A stretch of DNA of 64,000 nt. It comes from Phorcus lineatus. Lineage: Eukaryota > Mollusca > Gastropoda > Trochida > Trochidae. The position numbers were made by a program, and so were the translations under genes. Below the pieces are notes generated by a model, which searched no databases, was not told where the DNA came from, and worked only from the letters and a program-made list of their open reading frames with translations. Location of the stretch: contig OV121084.1 in assembly GCA_921293015.1 (NCBI GenBank), forward strand, positions 23,936,960-24,000,959, written 5' to 3'. This document shows, piece after piece, positions 33,701 through 48,700 of this stretch (position 1 is its first letter; the number at the start of each line of letters is the position of its first letter).

Positions 33701-36700
33701 ATAAAACAAGATGGCTGACCTCATACCGATAGGCCAGCCTCTTTAAGCAACATATACATTTTACTCCATTAGACACCGACTTGCTGAACTAATCAGTGAG
33801 AAGCTTTCAGTGGCTGAATTCCAGCAGTCCTACTCTGCTACGAGCAGAAATATTCTGAGATAGGCGGAATATACTGGTGTCCTACCTCTTCTCCCAGGAG
33901 AGGAGCCCGATCTGGTTGAGGACGAGACGACACATCTGGAAGGGGGACACTGGGTCCTGTATATCTGCAGGCAGCTGAGGCTTGGCAAGCATGCTGGAAG
34001 AGTGGTGGCAGAAATGGGAACACATCAAACCCTGCACATTAAATAGTGATCCTCATTTAACTTTAGTCGAGGGTCTCTGCATTAATCAGAGTTATTATTC
34101 AACACATCACAACCACTTCAAACAAAAATCTTTAAAAAACAGTTTCCAAAATTTATATTTAACATTAAAAAATCATATCTTATAAAGATACAGTCAACAT
34201 TGATAAGATTAAGATACTTTACTTAAAAGAATATAAAGACATGATTGTTGTAAGTAGTTTTCTTTATCACAAAATCATGGTCACAAATTATTCCCTGTAG
34301 TTGTTTTACTTGAAGTTTATTGTGTATGAATGTGACATTGAAATGATAGATTTTGCAAGACTACTAGAAATTAAAGCCTGTTATAGTTTATTAGGAAACA
34401 TAAATTATGATACGTATTACACATAAGATGATGTGATCAATATTTTGTAAAGTTTTGAGTCTCCATACTTTTTTTTACTTCCTTATTAATGTTTCAAACA
34501 TTTCATAACCATAAACAAAACAATACTACCTAAAACATTACCTTAATATTGAAAAAGGTGCAAATTTGAAATATTGTGCATTAAAGAAGACAACACAGAC
34601 AAAAAAAATTATTTGAGAGATAGCAATCGATCCCTGTTTACGAGAAAAATAAATATTTTAGAAAATTGTGAAAAATGTTTAACTATTATATAGTTAAAAA
34701 ATGTATAATATATATAATGTAATATAATCTCAGGATTTAAAGGAACAAAATTAGAATGAGGATTACAATGGTAATGATAAAAACTAAAAATAAAACTAGT
34801 ATTTTCAAATAAAAATCATGTTGTTATTTCAAGTTCAAATATATGAAGAGAGTGCAGAAGAAAGACTCATTTTCTTCATCTTCAACGATGTATAAAGCTT
34901 AGTGTACTGCCTCAAAGTTTATTTTGAATTTTTAGCATCCAATACATGAATAGAAGATCATTAGATTTCAATTTTTAAAACAACGATTGATTCAATAATT
35001 GCTTTTTTTCTCACATAAAGAACAAAATGAACAACATGAAACAAAATACACAGATAAACCTTTTGCTACAAACAATATCAATAATATAAATTTCCCTCAC
35101 AAAAAATTAATATGAAACACAATTATACAAAATCTAGCACTAGTTATCCACTTTCAATCATGCATTTAGAGAATTACTTCACACTGAAGACAGTTGCTAA
35201 CCAAATAAAAACGGCCACAGAAGCGAGTACTACCATGGAGCTGTAACAATGGTTTAGTGGATGATGTAAATAAGCTGATAGACACACAGGTGTGTACAGA
35301 CGAGACTACAGCACTTACTGTTCAGCTTCCAGCCGCCTGAACAAGATAGCAATCATGCGGTTAGTCCTCTCAACTAACTATATAGGAACTAACCATCCAA
35401 CACAAGATCAATGTCATTATTTGCTGCACCCCTATTCTTCAAAATCAGTGCAGTTTGCATCATTGTTTAAAATATTTGACACATTGTCGACACTTTTGTT
35501 TTTCTTCCAGTTGAAGAGAATATTGACAACATTTCCTCCTTTGAGTTTCTTTTCTGTTTTTAAGCTGTCACTTCAAAGCTTTATGCAGAGAAATATATGA
35601 AATATTTTAAATTATTTTTAAGATTTATCACTGTATGAAGGATGCACAAAATCATACAATAGTGTAATAAAGACACTCTTACTTTTTGAAATTTGAACGT
35701 AATGTTATTAAAAATGATTTTGTATTTCTTTCCATAGTAAGGCACTCTTAGTGAAAATGTGTGAGAAATAATGGATCATCCATAGCTGACTAAAAATGTT
35801 TCTGTAACTTGCTCTTGTTTGAAGAATTGCAACCTAAATGTAGATTCAAACAGTATATCAGCGTATCTAATGGTCCGTAAGTTTACATTTCTCAACTAGA
35901 AATCTATAGCAAGGATATTGAAAACAGCAAAAAATGCACTAATGATTATAACAAAGATTCAAGAGCTTTATTTCAAACATCAATCTGCTTGCTTATCTAA
36001 GATGAAATTCCACTTTAAAATGATTAATGCAATTAATCAACATGCTTTGAATCAAATCCATGCAAGAATTAAAGCTACTTGTATTAGATCTAAATAAGGC
36101 TTAATGTATCCTAAATGACAACAGGATAAATCTGTCTATACATCTCCCCTTATAAATTTCAATACATTGTACAAACTGGCTGTTAAAACCCATTTCATAT
36201 TATCTTTAACAATTACAGTAACTTAATATCTGATAAGCAATTGCTACCTTAACCTTTCTTTAAAAACATTTCTGATCAGATGTACTTTTTGTGCATGTCC
36301 CAAAATGAGCACAACCTCATATGTTGGTCTCAAAGTAAGAGATGCTTTTGTACAAATATGAGTGATCACCCCTGCCTACAAAAGTGAGACTACCATATTT
36401 CCTTGAATAACACCAAATGGGTTTATTTCTTTATGCTCTGCATTGCTAAAAGTAGGCTTTCTTTTGAGATATCTATTTTCAGCACCTTCAACCTTGTGGG
36501 TTGTATTCGAGGCCAAAGCTTCATTCCAGGAGATCATTATTACAGAGTGATACTTCTGCCTACCTGAAGTCTGACTTGTGTCTGCTGTAGTAGTCGAGCT
36601 CTGCAACTTTCTGCTGCAGCACCATGTCAGTCATCATGGTCTCCGCCTGGTCCCCCAACTCGTCCGGAATCATTGCGGGGATGTCCAGTGGCTTTCCTGG

Positions 36701-39700
36701 CCGCAGCAGGCACTCTGGGCTGGTATGGCCAATGTAACCTAACAACTACAAGACATGCACACAATGAACACATGACTTCAAGAGAAAGCATTTGACAAGT
36801 GTGACCTATAATAATGAGTGATCCGGCAGATTTTCCATTAAATTTCATAAACTCTCTTCATTCAAAGAAATTCATCCGAAACGTTGAGAAAAATTAACTT
36901 TTAGATTTCAAAGCAACATATCTTTTACATTTTCTCCAATCTAAAACTTCAATGGAACCTACATCCTCGAGTGAATCCTCCTTTCTTCCCGTGTCATCGT
37001 GACTAGGGAGGGCTGCGTGCTGACGGCGAGGCGTATAGTCAACCAGCGGCATGTCTGAGTCCTCCTGGATTATCAGGGGTTCCAACTCTACTTCGGTGGT
37101 AAGACCGAGCAGCGTCTTTGCATCTGCAAATTACACACAACAAAATCTGTTTTATGATCTCTATAATGCTGAAGGCACATATTAACAAAAGTTACTCAAC
37201 AGAATTATAAGTATCCAAGGATAACTTGTTCCTAAGAAAGCAAACACCTCTCTGCTGCTGATAACTTTGTTGAATAAAACATGTTTAAATCAATCAGCCA
37301 GAAGTAGCAAACACCTCTCTGCTGCTGATAACTTTGTTAACCTCCTCGCAACAATTTGATCCTTCAATTAAAAATGAGTTATGTCCCATCTAAACAACAC
37401 TAAACTGTTAACATACCACACTAATATTCTTACAGATTGTGGAATATGGGGACTCACAAGTTCAATTCAATAAACCTTTCTCTTATGAGAGGTCCCATTT
37501 CTTGAATGTGGTCTTTATTACACAAGGCTCATCAGCCAAGAGTAATATCTTAGTGTAATATCATTAAGAACTAAGTTTCTCTTACTCTGGAGAGAGGAGC
37601 CCTTCTTGCACCAGGGCGGACTGTACAGCACAGAGCTCTCCCAGCAGTTCTTGCCGCTCAGGTCCCGGATGACAACTCGACACACGGTGCGTGCCGTCGA
37701 CAGACCTGCTGTCACACCTCCTCCTGGCGCCTCCTTGGAACACAGATTCCAAATGCATCAGCAGTTTGTAGTTGCAGTCTTAATACTGTGGGCTTAACCT
37801 AATATACATCTTACATCTGGACATTTCATAAGCCAAGACAAGATAACATTGTAGTTTGATATGAGAGCTTTATACATGAGGGTAGTGAGGGATATGACTT
37901 TGATAGGGTGTTTTAAAGGGAACATATGCCTGAAGGTGTTGTCAAAGTGGTTATACAACGATGAGTTTAATCACAGTTGATGAGATAAAGTGCATGCTTG
38001 GAGAGTCACTCACCACTGCTGGGAGCTCCACAAAAGAGATCAGAGCTCGGTGGTTCACAACAAAGAACTGAAAACAAGATGAAACTTTATCAGCAAAATT
38101 ATAGTCACACAAAGTCAAACAAATCTGTCTGAAAATAGATCCATGGACTTCAAACAACAGTTCTGAAGATATTGCACTATCACTAAAATAAACTCAATGT
38201 CACTCATCTTCTCCAGTGAGACAAACATGAGCTGACAGTAATTGGAAGAAACCTGCCATATGATTGTTAAAACATCTCAATTCCTGTTTGCACGTAACAA
38301 TATCCACAAGGTTTCCCAACTCAAGTTGATTATGAATATTCCAAAAAATATAAGTTACATTCCTAATTTATTTTACCTATGTATTACTTTATCTTGTTTA
38401 TTTTATAAATTATTAGCACAAAAATCCCTGTTGTATACATCATAGTTTATGTATTTTATAGTGTCTCATAAGCCATTGATATGGCTGGGTGATATGTTTT
38501 ACTCTTAGTTATTACAATTGATATTTCAACTGTAACATATCATGTGACACCTACATAAAACATTTCTGTCTGTCTATAAGCTATAAGGCCAGATAGTTGT
38601 TTAAAGGTTTACGTGAGAATGCCTGAAAAATGACTCTGAGCAAGTTATCTACAATGCGTATTCTACCTGAACATTGGGAGCAGTATAGATGTCTGGTTTG
38701 AGATCATCCTCAGTGTAGTCCGGTATGTCGTGGTGTTCCTGCACATTGGAATTGAGGCGCGCTGCCCCTGATCCCATTGGGAAGTGGTTCAAGTGGTTCA
38801 CCAAATGTGTCATCATCTGTAAGTAGAATTACAATTTGGTTTTAAATTTTTTCAAATTAAGATCATTCTAAATGACCGATGCCAACTGTAAGGAAGTGGT
38901 TTTAACGCTTTTTCAGTCAACTTACCTTGTTCTTATCAATCGAGACTACACTGCACTTACCGTCCTAGCTGCCAACTTTACAATGTCAGTCTCTGGTTTG
39001 CGGGGTTGTTCAGATGCCTTAGGGGACTCGGTGAGAGAGTCAGCAGGTCCGTCGGAGGAGAGTTTTGGGGAGCCTCCACTGCTGCTGCTCTGGTTGTCCA
39101 CCACATAGTCCATGTCCAGGTCCTGGATGAACTCTGCTAGCGACTTGCTGGTCCGAGACAGGGACGCTGCACTGTGCCCCGTCACAGCTGAGTGTAGAAC
39201 CTGGAAAGGAGGGGAATGGATATGGTGCAATTCTTCAAGTACAAGAAAAGTACCCAACAATATTCCATATATTTTCTTTACTATCCATGTTTTGGTATTT
39301 GCTACAATAAACATCAAGTTATAATTCAACAAGTACTTAATGTAACTGAACCTCTAATGCTATGACAAGGTTGAATATTAAAGCCTGAAGAAGATGAGAT
39401 TATAGAGGATAGAGCCAGCCTACCCTGAAGACTTTGTAAATGCAGCTCCTCTCCTCCTGAGACGACTCCATCAGCTGACTCATGGGGATGTGCAGACACC
39501 ACTCCACCATGCAGAACATCATCGACACGATCAGCTGCACAGAACCATTATCTTTAGCATCATCAATTATCTATCAAAGTATTTCTTTTTTTATCACCTA
39601 CAAAACTGGTATTGATGTACTTGTAAGCAATTGAGGACTCATATTTCAAAAGAAAAACTCAGTTTCAACACAATCAGCTGTTCACACAAACACACACACA

Positions 39701-42700
39701 TATATATATATCTCAATGCTGATGTAGCTTGTATAGCTTTTATCAGACAAGTCAGCTGAGAGTCAGTGAGGAAATCAGTTCTTACCTTCTTTTCTTCCTC
39801 TACACCTGATGTGTCTTGAGCTTGTAGAAGAGTTGAAATGGTTTGGGCAATAAACTGAAAACAATACAGACCTCATCAAGTTCTTTTTTCGTAATAAAGC
39901 AATGTAATATATAAGAAACATTCATATGAAATACCACTTCATTAATGAAATTTACAATGGAAAATTCCATTTGGTTGTATTTTGAAAAGCAAGTGAAAGT
40001 CAATTTGAGAGATTATGTGTAAACTTTGGTCCCAGATGCAAAGTCTCACAAAAACTTTTTTCAGAAGAATAGTAGATTTAGAAAAAAGTTGGTAACATAA
40101 AAAGTTGATAAATGACAAATTACAATAACAACTCGTAGTCACATGTTACACAATGATGATATTTTAGAGAAACTTATTGAAAGTAGGTAAAGAGGACAAG
40201 GGTTGACTTATTTAATATGTTAAAATGTAGGACCATAACAATTACACACACCAATTAGGTAAATGTTTACTAGAAACAAGTTGACAGTGTTTGTTATTGT
40301 AAGCAAGAGTCAATGGAGAGAAACAATACTGTGGGCTGACCTCCACAATGGTTTTGGGTAGGACTGGATGTTGCTCCAGCAGCTCATCGCAGTAGTCACA
40401 CAGAAGCAGCAACATGTCCGACCCAACCTTCGCCACCTTCCGAGATCCACACTGTCACAGCGAGAAAACATGTCAAATGGTCAAACGTTGAATGGATGGA
40501 GCAGTTAGGCAAGGCAAGGAAGACTAGATGTGTATATATGTATGGTATTACCACCCCTTCTCTCCAATCTTCAGCAGTCTGTTTCTCATCTGACAATTAC
40601 AGCTTTTTTGTGAATATGGGTTAGTTGTGTAATGTAATTTAGTAACATGGAATAATGATTCATCCAACTAAACAAATGTAACTAATCACTGCAAACCTTC
40701 TAATATTTAGTTAATATATAGCAATACCAAAATAATAGCACGTTCAGATAAAAACCAGAAGCTCACAATTAGATCCCCTCAATAACAGTTAATATACAAG
40801 TAGAGTCAACACAGAGACTACCACATACAAATGATTTCTATTATTATCATTATTAATCATAAACCATGCAAAAGCACTTTCCCTTGCATACATAAGTTAA
40901 GAAAAACTGTGTGGATGTGGGTCTGCTGATTGGAAAAACAATTCTGTTTGTCATTTTATATATTTTGGTCATACCTCACGAAAACATTAGGGATTATCTA
41001 ACATGTTGTCTCTTTCACAGGTCATGTAAAATGTAATCTCATTAAGACTCTTTAATCACACTGACAACATCTGCAAGTACTAGAAGCAATATAAGGATAA
41101 CAGAAGCAACTTGACAAAAGCTCAGGTGCCCTTCCACAAATCAACTATAACCACAGAATATGTTGCATCTCAACTGACCAATGGTAAAGTTGTTTTGTGG
41201 AAAGACTTGTAATACTGGTTGTCATCTAAGTATATAAATCAATGCACTGTATCTATTTGTGCAAATATTTTCATTTCAAAGCCATCGCCCTCAATAAAAA
41301 AGAAAGTTCATATGAGATTAAAATGTTCAAATGTTATCAATTCTGAAAGAAAGACTTTAACAAAACATGCATCACTTAATAACAAGACAGAATCTTGATA
41401 ACTGAAATGTTGTTTAGCCAAACAGGGTGACATTAGTAACTGTTGCAAATCTAAGCATTGTATGCAAATGGGTAGTGTTGAGGAGTGCAGTGATGTTGAC
41501 ACAGGTTGATTGACAAATGGAAAGAATAGAGTCACTGGTTCTGTAGCTCATCAGGCCTTAAAAGATGTTTTATCTTGCAGACCTACATATGTTTTATATA
41601 TACACTACTTTTTAGGGCTTTTATTACTATTTGGCTTCTACTTAGGTTTGACCATGACCAGATTATAACTAATTCTCTGCATTGATCAAGGCAACTATGC
41701 ACAAAGACTTAAGCTTTCTGGACGACTATCACTGTTACAGCCCAACTGGCCTTATAGACCTGAGGAGCTTAATATTAGCAAATGTTTAAATTCAGATTCT
41801 CTGTTTAGCCATGAGAATACGTAATAGTTATTAATGTTGATTAAGAATAACAGATACTGAATCATGAAAACAATAATGCATATTCTGAAGTATTTATAGC
41901 AACATAAATAAGGACCTTTGAAAAATAGACCTACTTCCCTCAAGAAAAATAATTCAGATAAACAATTGAAAGCATGGAAACCATTTTGTCAAGGATAAGA
42001 TTCTTCTAAGAACGTTTTGGAGCCTGCATGTAAATGGTTGGTCGAGATCTGAGTTGGAGTGAGTGGTGCTGATGAAGGAACTATGTGAAGTAGAAGCCAG
42101 TAACAGTGCTGTATGTTGTACCATGCTAGTGTGTGGTGCTGGTTGGGAGCCAGAAGGACGTTACCTTGCTATTCACATGATTCTTTTGGTGGAAGCCTCT
42201 AGACACATGCGCTTTCTCACATTCCTGCAGAAATTACTTCTATAACAGACACTTTCCTTCAATTTGCACCACAGTTTAGGTAATGTTCAACTAGACTAAT
42301 TAGCTCAATTGTTTGGTCTGATCAGTTTCATAAAACAAGTGTTTCCCTGACTACATTATATTGCTTGTGACATATTTATTTATCATTTTATCATTTACCT
42401 TATCAGAAGCTGGTTCTTCTTACTATTTAAGCGTGAAACAATGGAACACCTTAAACTATTTAGTAGGAAAAGGACAATTTCTTAGACATTACGCAAGAAT
42501 AACATAAAGTGATTTAAAAAAGGTGTCTGTGTATATTACCCCAAAGCTGGTGGTAAGTTTTTTAAAAAGATATTGGTGCAATAGTTCATAAAAAACCTAA
42601 TTAACAAGAGGGTCATAAGTTGTCAATGTGTTCTGGTGACCTTAAAAATGAGCACATGGTCATTGAGATATTATGTTTTAAAAGAGTTTGAATAGTGTTG

Positions 42701-45700
42701 AAATAAGGCAATAAGAAATGGTAAATACACATAGAACTAGGTAGGGACCTGAATGCATATTATCACTAATACCAAGACATAATCTCTGTTTTGGTGATTA
42801 AGTGTTTTGTGTAATATGGCAAACTGTTACGTCTAATTTCTACGGTAAACAACCAGTTTCCATAGTGAGAGATTATGACTGTTACAAATCTGTAAATATA
42901 AATAGTAGGAATGCATCGTAGAGCCTGTAATTACCATACAATGTTAACCAGCATTAGTTGAGCCTCCCTACTGAACATGTTAAGTGGTTATACAGTTTGA
43001 TTAAAATCGACCATGTTCCGAGGAATAAAAGTTTTTTTAAAATGACTTTAGCAGGGGGGCTTTCCTCTCCACAACGGTCTGAAGGCAGCCTAACTGCTCA
43101 CACGTGCTGACACCAGTTTAGCGCAAAAAATCCCTAGTCATTAGCGAACCAATCACACCATCACGTTTAAAATAAGGATACCGGTGATCAAGGTTAACGA
43201 ATGGTAAATGGGAGATACTTGCCCCTAGTTACTGATACCGAATGCTTTTGCTGCACGCATTGTGATTGGTTAGCTGAGTATACGTAAGAACGTGCGCTAC
43301 AGTAGGCTGCGGTCAGACCGTTGTGGAGAGGATAGCCTAAACAGATAGAGTTCGAATCTCGGTAGAGTCAATATTTTGAAACTTTTATTCCTCGGAACAC
43401 GGTTGATTTTAATCAGACTGAGTGGTCATACTGCAGTTATCAACTGTAATAGACTAAGGAAGCCCACCTTTAAAGCACCAAGAAGCACATTGACGGCCTC
43501 CTTCACCTTGGAGTGGAGAGTGCCGTGTGTCAGCTCCTCGTACAGGTAGATTGCTACACTACTCACAGCTATACATCTGAAACAAACACGTACGTATCAG
43601 AGATAGTAGTCAACAACTGTGCTAAAAAGGTATTAATTCCACGCCGTTTTATATTTTACACAATCACATTATCACTTAAATATACTGTGGTAATTCTCTG
43701 TCCCACCAAATTAGTAAATATTCTGTAGGAAACCTAAAGCCAATAAGCAAAGTAAATGAGTAGTATTCAATGTTCTTCAACTGTCATGGTTTCTTGCTTA
43801 ATCTTTGAAATAATCCTGACTTCGATTCCTGGCAAAAGCAACAAGCCAAAAGTTTTTCTTTGGACAATTATAGTTTATTCTTGACCAATCAACACTAAAT
43901 ATTGAAGTGGAGAGTCAGGGGTTATTAACGTTATGTTCCTCCTCTTCTCCATGTAAAAACTGTCAAGCTCACATGGTCACACAATGGTAGGTTGGGGTGT
44001 TTTTTTTATGGTTTTAAGAAAGAAAAGAGCTATGATCCAAATATTTATTGCAGAGGAAAAAGATACAGTCAAGGAATGAGGTCTTATCAGAATATTCCTG
44101 GCAAGAGATGCAAGTTGTCAGTTTGATTATGAACTCTAATTACAATATTTACTGGGCTAAACAGAATGTTTAGTGTTTCACTCACCTTGCCAGACCAGCT
44201 GGCTCACGTTTCCCTGCCTTCAACAATAAGTTAACTACTGTGTCCTGAAATATAACATTCCAGTCGTAAGGTTGCTTGTGACATTGTCATTTGGATTGCA
44301 ATATATGACAATGGTAGCACAGTACAATATGTTATTAAGCAGTATCTGTGACATTTTGATTTGAGACTTTTCAACATCCATTGATCAATTTTATGATTTT
44401 ATGAACAAACGATCTCATATTTGCTTGTAGCAGAATGCATCTGTCATTAAGAATTACCATCAGTATGAATTTTCATTTTTCCCCAGAAGATATGTCTTGA
44501 TGAGAAATTATTCAGTTGTACTTTCTATTGCTGATTAATTAAAATTGATTTTTGTAAAACTTCAATGGATTAATTCATGACATGACATAACTAATTCCCT
44601 CTCTCAGCGAAGAGCTTACCTTCATATCATTTGACTTTAAAACAGAAATATCTACAGAGTTTGGCTTTAATACTGGCAGTTCCTTGAAGTGGTTAGGAAA
44701 GCACAACAGAGCACCAAGCACAGATACAGCTTCAGACCTTGGTGGCTGGAAGAGATATCAGTTATATCAAGGCAAAATACAGGGAAAACTGAAATATGGA
44801 TGATTAACCTAATCTATTTCTCTAAATGTCCATGTGCTGCTTTAATTCACATTTTCCAGCAAAGTACAGAGTACAGCAAATCTTTCATTATTGACATACT
44901 GACATCTTTATATGATTGGGTACTGAAAACAGCTACTCACAGCCCTGACGTCCACTGCAGAGATGATGGTGCCGGCTGCGTGGACGAAGTCCATCATGAG
45001 CAGGAGGTTGCCGGGGAGCGGGGCGGAGAAGTATTTGGGTCCACAGTTCCGCACCAGTACATTGATTACATCCTGTAACGAAACACTCACACTGTCATAC
45101 TGATAAGAGCCTCAACTTAAATCATGGTAGTTTGGGAATGCTTAATAAAAGATTACAAATCAAATTCTGTGATCTATACTTTAATGAAGAGCACAAGTGT
45201 TCTTGGTTGTCAATCATTTTAAATTGGTTACCATCATTATTATTCTTTACCCCAATCAGACCTGTTGGACAATCATGAACATTAGAGGATAGCCATATAG
45301 ATAGACAAATGATTACCGAAACCCATCTTATTCAACTGACAGGAGATGTTTTTGTTGGCATTTGACCAATATCTTGCCAAGGATCTCATTTCATGCTTTT
45401 TCTGTGATTTCACCCTCAATGTAACCAATAACTGCCTATATCAAACTGATGATTATCTAGCACTGAAGCAGGTTTACAGGACATGAGACATGATGCCACC
45501 AGGGCAGTGGTCATAGTGATGTCAGACAAGAAACCCGTTAAAAATAATGATACCCTTAAGCCACACATGTAATTTGATAATCCTATCTTATATTATTCTG
45601 AGAAAAGCTGTCTCCTTTGAAGATACTCTTGAAAACTGTCCCAAAAAAAGAACAAAGGTAATAACTCAAGGAAAAATAATAGCACTTATCTCGTTTTAGA

Positions 45701-48700
45701 ACTCAATAAAGGTAATTTTACCCTGAAGCCACGCACCAAATTTGATAATCCTTTTTTAAATTGTTGCTGAGAAAAGCCGTTCGCTTTGGAAATATGCTAG
45801 CACCAAGTGCAAAGAACGGAACAAGGGCATTAATTCCTGGAAAAATAATTGCACATTTCTTATTTTCAAATTCCATCAAGGTATTGATACCCTGAAGCCA
45901 GCAACAAAATTTGGTTATCCCATCTTAAAAGGTTGCTGAGAAAAGTTGTCTCTTTTAACTTAGAAAGATGGACAAACACAAGGACACAAAACTATATCCC
46001 CCCTCCACTGAGTGGCAATGAACAATAACCTACTTGTGTTGAACAGAAACATCTAAAGGCAAAGATCTAGCAGTTTTCACTTTGCAGAAAACTAAGCGCA
46101 CCTGATCAACAGCAACAAGTCCATGGTGCAGCACATAGTAGAAGTGTGAGAGCATGTCTGTAGGCGGGGGCACGTCGTGTTGCCGCACCATCGTCTGACA
46201 GATGAGCTGGTACGCCAGCAGCTTGCCCTTCTTGTACTTGTTGTTCAGTGTAAGGCACTGCAGTAGAATGATTTGATATTTTTCAATGTATTGAATAAAG
46301 CATGATAAGTTGAAACTTAAAGTTTATGCTTTCGAGTGAAAAACATGATTATATATGTATTTCAGTAAAGACATCATGGAATTGTAATATCGATTTCAAG
46401 TTGACTTTAAATAGGATCAAAATGCTTATAATCACACACAGAGAAATAGTATTGGTAATAAATATGTGTAAGTTTTAGAGATTCTTATTTGACAAATGAC
46501 TGCAATACAAGAACAAACCTCAAACAACCATGGAGAGAAGATGTGGTGGGGAGGGATGAGTTCGGGGGGAGCTGGCGTGGATGTGTTGTCCGGGGTCACA
46601 CCCAGGTTCTCACGCATCTGTCCAACAATCAACAATAGTTTCATCAATCTTGTGTCAACTATAGATTGAAACAGTAAATGGAGCTGGTGCACACAAAGAG
46701 TTGCAGACTGACAGGAATCTGATTTCCTTTACAAAGGGATCTGCTCTGGTTATGGAATATTCCAGGGAATGACAGTTGGGTGTTAAACTTTTAAGATTAC
46801 TGAGTTCATCAGCGACCAACTGATTTTCCTCACCCTTATCAGTGTATCGACCAGATCTACGAGATAGTCGTATACATGTTCATGGATAGTAGGGTCCTGT
46901 ATCTGGTTGACGTCGCCGAGACATCCGAGCATCCGACGCCACAACACCACGGCCACATCCGGCATCCAGCCAGGCACAGCACCGCCTGCCATCACACTCT
47001 TGAATTCGTTCAGCGAGTCTGTGGATGGAAGCTCTTTATCAGCTTTCTTTCTTTTTGTTCTTATAGTTTTGTTGACAGTGAGGCAAGAGAACATCCTCAT
47101 CAATTATTATTGATAATAGATTGTAATTCAATTATATCTGACTCTTTTAACACCCTTATTTGATATATAAAAATCTGATTAATGATAATCAAGTAAATTA
47201 AAAAGATTAATTTTTCACAAGTCAGCACATACAAAACTGAGTGCGTCAGCATATAAAATTTACATCCTAAGCAACATTATAGACTTGGGAAAGGCTGTAC
47301 CCCTGCTGAGGGAGGTGTCCTCAGGCCCAGCCACCATGTCTATGTGGAGGCTGTCTCGGTCGGGGGTGGGGCTGTCCTTGTGCTGACTGTCCGAGATGAG
47401 CTCCACTGACGGCGATGGAGTCCGTGATCCAGACTTAGACCTCACAGAGACTGGGGAGGGGGTCCTCGAAGCTGCAGAAGCAGAAGCTGATTAAGGGTTC
47501 ATTGATGCCACAATATGAACTTGTTCAGATTTTGTTCTCTCAAAACAAAGATTTACAAAAATACTATTAAACAATGGTACACAAATGCAACTTTTGATAC
47601 CACTAAAACTAATAATTTTGATTAATGAGTGAAATGGTTGTAATTTGAAATTGATTTAGCAAGGGAAAAGGGTCTTTATTTGATTTAACTACACCTTTAA
47701 AATCTCACGCTGTAATATAGAGTTTGGATATTATTTAAAATAACCTCAGTAGACTTTATCAATCATCAAGCATAAGAAATAATTTCCAATTAAAACTGTG
47801 ATCATTAATACACTCACATCTGACAAGAGTCTCTTGGTCTGACTTTTCAAGACTAATGCTGTCGACGCTCATGTCGGAGTGTCCGTTGTCCTGGCTGTAG
47901 CTGCTGTACCCACTCGCCACACTTGCCAACTCCGCAGTGCATGTGGCCGTGATGTCCGCCACCTCATGGTCCTCGATAGCAGCCGATGCTCCTGAAAGTG
48001 AAACTGATTCATAAACAGCGATTACAGTCCAGCACTATGAGTTGAGGTTGTATAAAACAGAGATGGTACATGCCAATCACAACTTGAGAATTGATTACAA
48101 TTAGTCATGGATCTGGTAGTTTCTCATTTTCATTCAAAAGGTAAATATACATGTGGTGTCATCAGTGATTTCATGAATGATTTTGAATAGTACAATGGCA
48201 CCTTGTTCATATTTTTATTGTTTATATCTTATTCATTTAAATCAATCAAAGACATGCTAACTTGTTTCTTTAGACAGTCGGTTCATTTAGAAGATATCTA
48301 CATTATTTCTATTATGAACAAAAATACAGACTTACATTACGTCAATATAAAAGAAGAGACACCCAATCAGACCGAGAAACACAACTGTGTTACATATTAG
48401 CAAGAAATAAGAGTCACTTTATCACTCAACCCATGCCCTCAACAACTTAAAAGACACTAAAGTGAAAGTAAGATTCTTTAATTTGTGTGTTAATTGCAGT
48501 TGAACCAAAGAAATAAACACAAGAGAAAATGAGAGTTATCTCCCATACCTATTCGAGCTGCATCTGAAATAAAGATCAACTTATTGACTGACTAGAATAA
48601 TTATCAATTGATTCCTGATCATTCCAACCTGAAATAAACATCACTCACAATGGATTATTTATAACATACATCAGATGGTACCGATCAACCAGTTTTAATG

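Larger units (their letters stand above)
40452..43467 (-). other. 3-kb intron with two repeats
   Basis: Holds the short dispersed repeat at 41527-41770 and the long-TIR MITE at 42993-43420; otherwise nothing. The flanking exons are contiguous in the vertebrate alignment, so no exon is missing. Confidence 0.6.

Noticed and set aside
46876-47163. Plus-strand frame of 95 codons
   Set aside because: Antisense shadow of the RALGAPA exon at 46834-47018.
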